A DNA stretch of 7,801 nucleotides, taken from positions 1 to 7,801 of the forward strand of contig DAOUEW010000241.1 in the NCBI GenBank assembly GCA_034430275.1. The letters are read 5' to 3'. How positions within the stretch are numbered: position 1 is the stretch's first letter; each line of letters starts with the position of its first letter. Source of the stretch: JAUVXJ01 sp034430275 (lineage in GTDB: Bacteria; Chloroflexota; Anaerolineae; UBA7937; B3-Chlor). This document shows, one piece after another, positions 3,708 through 7,801 of this stretch. The notes under the pieces are model-generated. The model was not told the origin of the DNA. It was given only the letters and a program-made list of their open reading frames with translations, and made no database searches. The position numbers and the translations under genes are program-made.

Positions 3708-5279
3708 TTGAGTCGAGGCTATTTCACACTGATTGCTGTGTTGCTCCCCACACTTCTGCTCGGGCTCGCCGTGTCGAGCGCCGCCTTCGCCAATGGTACG
3801 ACGCACTACGTGAGTCCGGGGCAGGACATCCAGGGGATCATCGATGCCGCCAGTCCAGGGGATACCATCCAATTCGCACCAGGCACTTACACGCTGGCCT
3901 CGACCCTCTGCGTGAGCAAACCCCTCACTCTCACCTCTGCCGACCCCTACGCAGAGGAGAAACCCCTGCTCGACGGTGAAGGGAGTCTGGAAACCATCAT
4001 CTACGTCAACTCGGGCAGCGTGGTCATCGATGGCCTGGAGATCGCCAACGGCACCGGCGATCTCGTCCTCCAGAGCGGGGCGTACGCGGGAACCGTGGTC
4101 AGGAACAACACTGTCCACGATTCGACTGGAGATGAGGGCATACAGTTGAAGCAGTGTACGGACTGCATCGTGGAGTTCAATCTAGTCCATGACGTCGCCC
4201 AGGACGGCATCAGCGTTGCAGAAGACTCGCACGACTGCCTGATCAGCAACAACGAGATCTACAACTCGTACAGCGAGAACGCCGTCATCTACATCTACGA
4301 CTCATACGACATCACAGTAGAGAGCAACTACATCCACGACACACAGGCAGCCAACGGCATTACGTTCTACAAGAACTACGGCGCCACCCACACCATCACC
4401 AACAACCTCATCGTCAGTAACACGTGGTGGGGAGGTAAGCACTGCTACGACGAAGCCGACGGCAATGCGGTGAGCATCTACAAGCCGCGGGTGTCCAGCA
4501 CCTACGTGGTCACTCACAACACCATCGGCGACAACACTCCGGCCAATGACTGCGCTCAGCCAGGCAACGGCATCTACCTCAACGACGGCTCTGGCGTAGG
4601 GTTCAGCACCGACGTGCAGAGCAACATCGTGACCAATCACAGCGGCTACGGCATCCGCACCTACTATGGGGCTTTGGCGGGTTACAGTTGTAACGATCTG
4701 TGGCAGAATGCCCTCGGCGCCACGGACGGCAACCCCGTGGATGGCGGCGCCAACATCTCGGCTGATCCCCTCTTCGATACCGACTACTCCCTACAGGAAG
4801 GAAGCCCCGCCATCGGCATGGCCTGCGACGGCAAAGACATGGGGGTCGACTTCTCGCAGTGGGGATACGAGCCAGCACTCCAGATCACCAAAGCCGTGAA
4901 TCCGCTCGCGGTGGAGGTGGGAGCGGGGGCAACGTTCACCATCACTGTGACGAACCAGGGCTTTGGGGCGGCACAAGACGTGGTTCTCACCGACGAGATA
5001 GACACGGACCTTCAGATCTTCTCTATAGACACTACTCAGGGCGCTCCGCTCCAGGTGGGGCAAACGATCACTGTCGATTTGGGAACGCTGGAGCGTAGCG
5101 AAACCGTAACTGTCACCATCGCCGTGACAGCAACCGAGATGGGCACCCAGGTTAACATCGCCCATCTGCGCTCACTCACGGTCGAGGGGATAGATTCCAA
5201 CAGTGTGCCGCTGGAGGTAGGGCCGCCCACCCAGTCACGACCTGCCTGGTACTTCCCACTCGTGCTCTGCACATTCTGA
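3708..5279 (+). CDS. Secreted right-handed parallel beta-helix protein with DUF11 domain
   Basis: 523 aa, TTG start at 3708, supported by AAGGAGG (3693-3699) at proper spacing and a signal peptide from residue 1 (cleavage likely AFA|NG, residue 28). Residues about 33-370 are a parallel beta-helix of the NosD/Beta_helix kind: an opening DIQGIIDAASPGDTIQFAPG, then repeated N-x-I/V-x-x-N/D turns (VVRNNTVHD, IVEFNLVHD, LISNNEIYN, TVESNYIHD, TITNNLIVS, VVTHNTIGD, VQSNIVTN) and a closing ADPLFDTDYSLQEGSPAI. The fold occurs in polysaccharide lyases, epimerases and surface adhesins; no catalytic set is identifiable. Residues 391-485 are DUF11, like those of both neighbours. It lacks their PEP-CTERM-like tail and ends in WYFPLVLCTF. 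It follows the first propeller gene by 54 nt with no terminator, so it is probably in the same operon. Confidence 0.92.
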   Translation: MSRGYFTLIAVLLPTLLLGLAVSSAAFANGTTHYVSPGQDIQGIIDAASPGDTIQFAPGTYTLASTLCVSKPLTLTSADPYAEEKPLLDGEGSLETIIYVNSGSVVIDGLEIANGTGDLVLQSGAYAGTVVRNNTVHDSTGDEGIQLKQCTDCIVEFNLVHDVAQDGISVAEDSHDCLISNNEIYNSYSENAVIYIYDSYDITVESNYIHDTQAANGITFYKNYGATHTITNNLIVSNTWWGGKHCYDEADGNAVSIYKPRVSSTYVVTHNTIGDNTPANDCAQPGNGIYLNDGSGVGFSTDVQSNIVTNHSGYGIRTYYGALAGYSCNDLWQNALGATDGNPVDGGANISADPLFDTDYSLQEGSPAIGMACDGKDMGVDFSQWGYEPALQITKAVNPLAVEVGAGATFTITVTNQGFGAAQDVVLTDEIDTDLQIFSIDTTQGAPLQVGQTITVDLGTLERSETVTVTIAVTATEMGTQVNIAHLRSLTVEGIDSNSVPLEVGPPTQSRPAWYFPLVLCTF

Positions 5280-5305
5280 GGGCGAGTCCCGCGGCCCCTC
5301 AGACC

Positions 5306-5330
5306 CTGGCTTCCCTCGCCGGCAAGCCAG
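5306..5330 (+). other. Intergenic hairpin between beta-helix and second propeller gene
   Basis: CTGGCTT (5306-5312) and AAGCCAG (5324-5330) are perfect 7-bp inverted arms around an 11-nt GC-rich loop. There is no U tract, so it is unlikely to end transcription. It may be an mRNA processing or stability element in the 121-nt gap. The rest of this gap shows nothing except the ribosome binding site of the next gene. Confidence 0.4.
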
Positions 5331-5400
5331 AATCGGAAATGGATGGTGACTCAAGTAGCTCGCAAGACGATGACTCGATCCCTCAGGAGGAGGAAGGACC

Positions 5401-6984
5401 ATGGAGCATAGAAAGGGTAAGGCCTCACTGTGGGCAGGAGGTGCTTGCGCAGCGATCGTTCTCTTGCTCCTACTGCTCGTGCCAGGGTCGGCGCAGGCCC
5501 AGGGACCCGGTACCTGGGAAGAGTACTCGGGCAATCCTATCATCGGCCCCACAACCGACGCTGACGGTCTGTACCCCACCATACTCTACGATCCCTCCCC
5601 AACCCCCTTCGGTGGCCACGGGGAAGCGACCCACTTCAAGATGTGGCACAACATGAATCTCCAGTATCGAATCTCAGACGATGGCATCTCGTGGACCAAA
5701 GTAGGCGATATGCTGGACAGCACCATCACAGGCTTGCCAGCAGGCCGGGTGAGTCACCCGTTGGTGGAGTACTATGCAGAGGGGTTCCCTGGTCGCAACG
5801 ACGGCACCAATCCCAACGCAGGCAAGATGTACTACCGGCTCTGGTTCTGGCACACTGGTTACCTCTATACCGTTGCATCCACCCACTACGCCGAATCACC
5901 CGACGGGAAAGCCTGGTACAACGTCCAGCCTCTTCAGAATGGCGCTGTGCCCGTCGTCACGGGAGTGTATGGGGATTGGAACCGAGGATCGTACGGACCC
6001 TGCGACGTGCTGTACGACCCCGGTGCCAGCAACAGTGGCACCGACTGGACCTTCCGGCTGTACTACGACGGCACCACCGGAGGAGATGAGGCGATAGGAC
6101 TTGGCTTCTCAGCGGACGGAGTCACCTGGACCGCCTACGATCCCGACAATGATGGAGACGCCGACGAGGTCATGAACGGCACCTACGTACTCGGTGACTG
6201 GGACTACAACTACGCATCGCGCGCCACCATCTGGAGAGAGGGGCCAGGGGACTACCGCATGTGGTACAGCGCCGGGCCCTGGGAAATGCGCCAGGGCATC
6301 GGCTACGCCACGTCTCCCGACGGATTGACCTGGACCCGCGATGCGGACAACCCTATCTTTCACAAGACCGATACCGGCTACCCAGGCTATCCGTGGCGAC
6401 AGAACTGGTGCTACACGCCCATGGTCTTGCGCGCCGGGAACCTCTGGATGATGTGGTACTCTGGTGAGGGCGGAGAAGGGCAATGCTTGGGTCTGGCCTA
6501 TTCCAGCGCGGGCCTGCCGATCCCACTGGTAGAGATCGAGAAGACCGTCAGCCCAGCGGAGACAACCGTGGGCGGGGAGGTCCTGTTCCTCATCACCGTG
6601 ACCAACGCCTCTCCGGACACCGTTGACGATGTGGTGGTCGAGGATGAGATGGACGCCAGACTGGAGATACTGGACGTTCAGACCACCAAGGGATCAGTTT
6701 CCACGGCCGGACAACTGGTAACGGTGAACATAGGATCGATGGACCCAGACGAGACTGTGAAGATAACGATTCGGGTGTTGGCCACCGAGCCCGGAATGAT
6801 AGACAACGTGGCAACTATGGTGGCACCACGCGTGGAAGCCAACTCCGAGGCTGTTCTCACGGTGACCGCGGCCGCTGTGGCCGAGGAAGAGTTCGTGCCC
6901 GAGGCTGGATCGCTGATGCTGCTGGCCAGCGGACTCGCCAGTATGATCGGGTTCGCCGGCATCCGCCGCGGCAGGACTAGGTAA
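5401..6984 (+). CDS. Secreted five-bladed beta-propeller protein with DUF11 and PEP-CTERM-like tail (second paralogue)
   Basis: 527 aa. The ATG at 5401 follows AGGAGGAGGAAGG and begins a signal peptide (cleavage likely SAQA|QG, residue 33). It is collinear with the protein at 2073: my hand alignment gives about 78% identity over the propeller (residues 31-370) and about 60% over the DUF11 region, while the leader is largely different. The same five MWY-type strands are present (FKMWHNM, RLWFWH, TFRLYYDG, YRMWYSAG, WMMWYSGE), and Cys201 and Cys362 are shared, perhaps as a disulfide. Residues 376-465 are DUF11. The tail EFVPEAGSL, hydrophobic segment and RRGRTR end looks like a PEP-CTERM-type sorting signal. 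Probably third gene of the riboswitch C operon. Exact activity unknown. Confidence 0.92.
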   Translation: MEHRKGKASLWAGGACAAIVLLLLLLVPGSAQAQGPGTWEEYSGNPIIGPTTDADGLYPTILYDPSPTPFGGHGEATHFKMWHNMNLQYRISDDGISWTKVGDMLDSTITGLPAGRVSHPLVEYYAEGFPGRNDGTNPNAGKMYYRLWFWHTGYLYTVASTHYAESPDGKAWYNVQPLQNGAVPVVTGVYGDWNRGSYGPCDVLYDPGASNSGTDWTFRLYYDGTTGGDEAIGLGFSADGVTWTAYDPDNDGDADEVMNGTYVLGDWDYNYASRATIWREGPGDYRMWYSAGPWEMRQGIGYATSPDGLTWTRDADNPIFHKTDTGYPGYPWRQNWCYTPMVLRAGNLWMMWYSGEGGEGQCLGLAYSSAGLPIPLVEIEKTVSPAETTVGGEVLFLITVTNASPDTVDDVVVEDEMDARLEILDVQTTKGSVSTAGQLVTVNIGSMDPDETVKITIRVLATEPGMIDNVATMVAPRVEANSEAVLTVTAAAVAEEEFVPEAGSLMLLASGLASMIGFAGIRRGRTR

Positions 6985-7003
6985 CCCAGGACCTCTGGAC
7001 CTG

Positions 7004-7762
7004 CTAGTCGACTTCGAGGGCAGACAGGAGCTGCCCCTTCAGGGAAACGAACGCTTCAGAGGTGATCATCTTTCGCTCCCGCGGGCGCGCCAGTGGAATG
7101 CCCAGCTCCAGCCTGATCCTGCCGGGCCGAGGGCTCATGACGTAGACGCGGTCGGCGATGTAGATGGCCTCATCTACATCGTGGGTCACGAAGATGATCG
7201 TTTGCCCAAACTGGCTCCACACCTCGAGCAACCACTGCTGCAACTGTCGCCTGGTGAGGGCATCTAGCGCACCGAAGGGTTCGTCCAGTAACATCACCTC
7301 TCTCCGGCAGAGGAACGTCCGCAGCAGAGCGGCCCTTTGCCTCATACCTCCCGACAACGTTGCAGGATAGCTCCCCTCGAACCCTTCCAGCCCAAAAAGA
7401 GGAAGTAGGCGCAGAGCTTCCTGCCGCGCCTCCTTCCTGTTCGCGCCGCTGATTTCAGGACCGAGGATCACGTTGTCCAGGACCTTCCGCCATGGGAGGA
7501 GCAAGTCCTTCTGTAGCATGTAGCCCAGTAAACCGGTGCGATCTACAATCGGCTGGCCGTCGAGGAGCACCTCGCCGCGGTCAGGTTGCGCCAGGCCGCA
7601 CATGATGTTCAGCAAGGTGCTTTTTCCACACCCGCTCGGTCCGATGAGGACCACGAACTCCCCATTGCTGGCAGAGAGACTGACCCCACCCAGCGCGGTC
7701 ACCAGCCGGCCATCCACGCGGTAGTTCTTGTAGACCTCGCGTACCTCGACCTCGCTGACCAT
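7004..7762 (-). CDS. ABC transporter ATP-binding protein, NitT/TauT (SsuB/TauB/ThiZ-like) family
   Basis: 252 aa, complete. Walker A GPSGCGKST (41-49), Q-loop Gln84 (GYMLQKDLLLPW), signature LSGGM (136-140), Walker B VMLLDEP (156-162), D-loop GALD (164-167) and switch His194 (FVTHDVDEAIYIADRV) are all intact. The LLPW after the Q-loop and the DEAI/YVMSPRPGRI segment are typical of the nitrate/sulfonate/taurine/pyrimidine-precursor importer ATPases. The substrate cannot be told from the ATPase. The ATG at 7762 lies 1 nt after the stop of the upstream gene with no good Shine-Dalgarno, so translation is probably coupled. It converges on the propeller operon with a 19-nt gap and no obvious terminator. 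Confidence 0.93.
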   Translation of the reverse strand: MVSEVEVREVYKNYRVDGRLVTALGGVSLSASNGEFVVLIGPSGCGKSTLLNIMCGLAQPDRGEVLLDGQPIVDRTGLLGYMLQKDLLLPWRKVLDNVILGPEISGANRKEARQEALRLLPLFGLEGFEGSYPATLSGGMRQRAALLRTFLCRREVMLLDEPFGALDALTRRQLQQWLLEVWSQFGQTIIFVTHDVDEAIYIADRVYVMSPRPGRIRLELGIPLARPRERKMITSEAFVSLKGQLLSALEVD

Positions 7763-7763
7763 G

Positions 7764-7801
7764 CTACGGCAAGAACTCGTTGGTGAAAGCAGCCTCGGCG
7801 T
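7764..7801 (-). CDS. C-terminal end of an upstream gene, probably NMT1/SsuA-like substrate-binding protein (partial)
   Basis: Minus-strand codons entering at the window edge read AEAAFTNEFLP and then TAG (7766-7764), 1 nt before the ATPase start. Endings such as FTNEFLP occur in NMT1/THI5-like and NitT/TauT substrate-binding proteins, and such a gene next to this ATPase would be ordinary. With only 11 residues visible this is inference from context. Confidence 0.5.
   Translation of the reverse strand, partial: AEAAFTNEFLP

Noticed and set aside
2781..4118. Long minus-strand open frame (445 codons) antisense to the first propeller and beta-helix genes
   Set aside because: It spans two well-supported genes and their intergenic gap, has no recognisable domain or signal peptide, and has His/Val/Gly-rich composition typical of a codon-bias shadow.
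6985..7003. Bidirectional terminator between the convergent propeller and ABC genes
   Set aside because: Only a 4-bp CCAG/CTGG stem without a T tract is present.

Overview
The window is about 7.8 kb of moderately GC-rich bacterial DNA. It holds four secreted-protein genes around a divergent regulatory region, plus the end of an ABC-transporter operon. Organism: probably a Chloroflexota member (Anaerolineae-like) or a similar environmental lineage. This is inference from protein style: DUF11 and BACON domains, a CAP-domain protein, PLVL/VPLM-type C-terminal tails, and a PEP-CTERM-like tail reading VPEAGS. No rRNA or taxonomic marker gene is present.

Layout. 1-72 (minus) is a c-di-GMP-I (GEMM-I) riboswitch aptamer cut by the window edge; its gene lies to the left. 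149-1384 (minus) encodes a secreted CAP/SCP protein with an Ig-like and a BACON domain. Upstream of it on the minus strand are an intrinsic terminator (1415-1461), a second GEMM-I aptamer (1487-1569) and a sigma70-type promoter (1607-1635). Next to these, pointing right, are two staggered sigma70-type promoters (1729-1757 and the full-consensus 1760-1788), a third and more divergent GEMM-I aptamer (1822-1913), its terminator (1903-1943), and four TTAA elements at exact 11-bp spacing (1951-1994). Then follow three co-directional genes with strong Shine-Dalgarno sites: a five-bladed propeller protein with DUF11 and a PEP-CTERM-like tail (2073-3653), a right-handed beta-helix protein with DUF11 (3708-5279), and a paralogue of the first (5401-6984). 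Converging on them, minus strand, are a NitT/TauT-type ABC ATPase (7004-7762) and the last 11 codons of an upstream gene, probably its substrate-binding protein (7764-7801).

How it works together (inference): the second messenger c-di-GMP, which usually controls the switch to sessile life, appears to set transcription of the CAP gene, the propeller/beta-helix operon and a gene beyond the left edge through three separate riboswitches. All visible targets are exported. The module therefore looks like a c-di-GMP-controlled set of surface or matrix proteins. In the rightward leader the aptamer's closing P1 strand is also the 5' arm of the terminator, which predicts that ligand turns the operon on. 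The ABC transporter has no visible link to this module.
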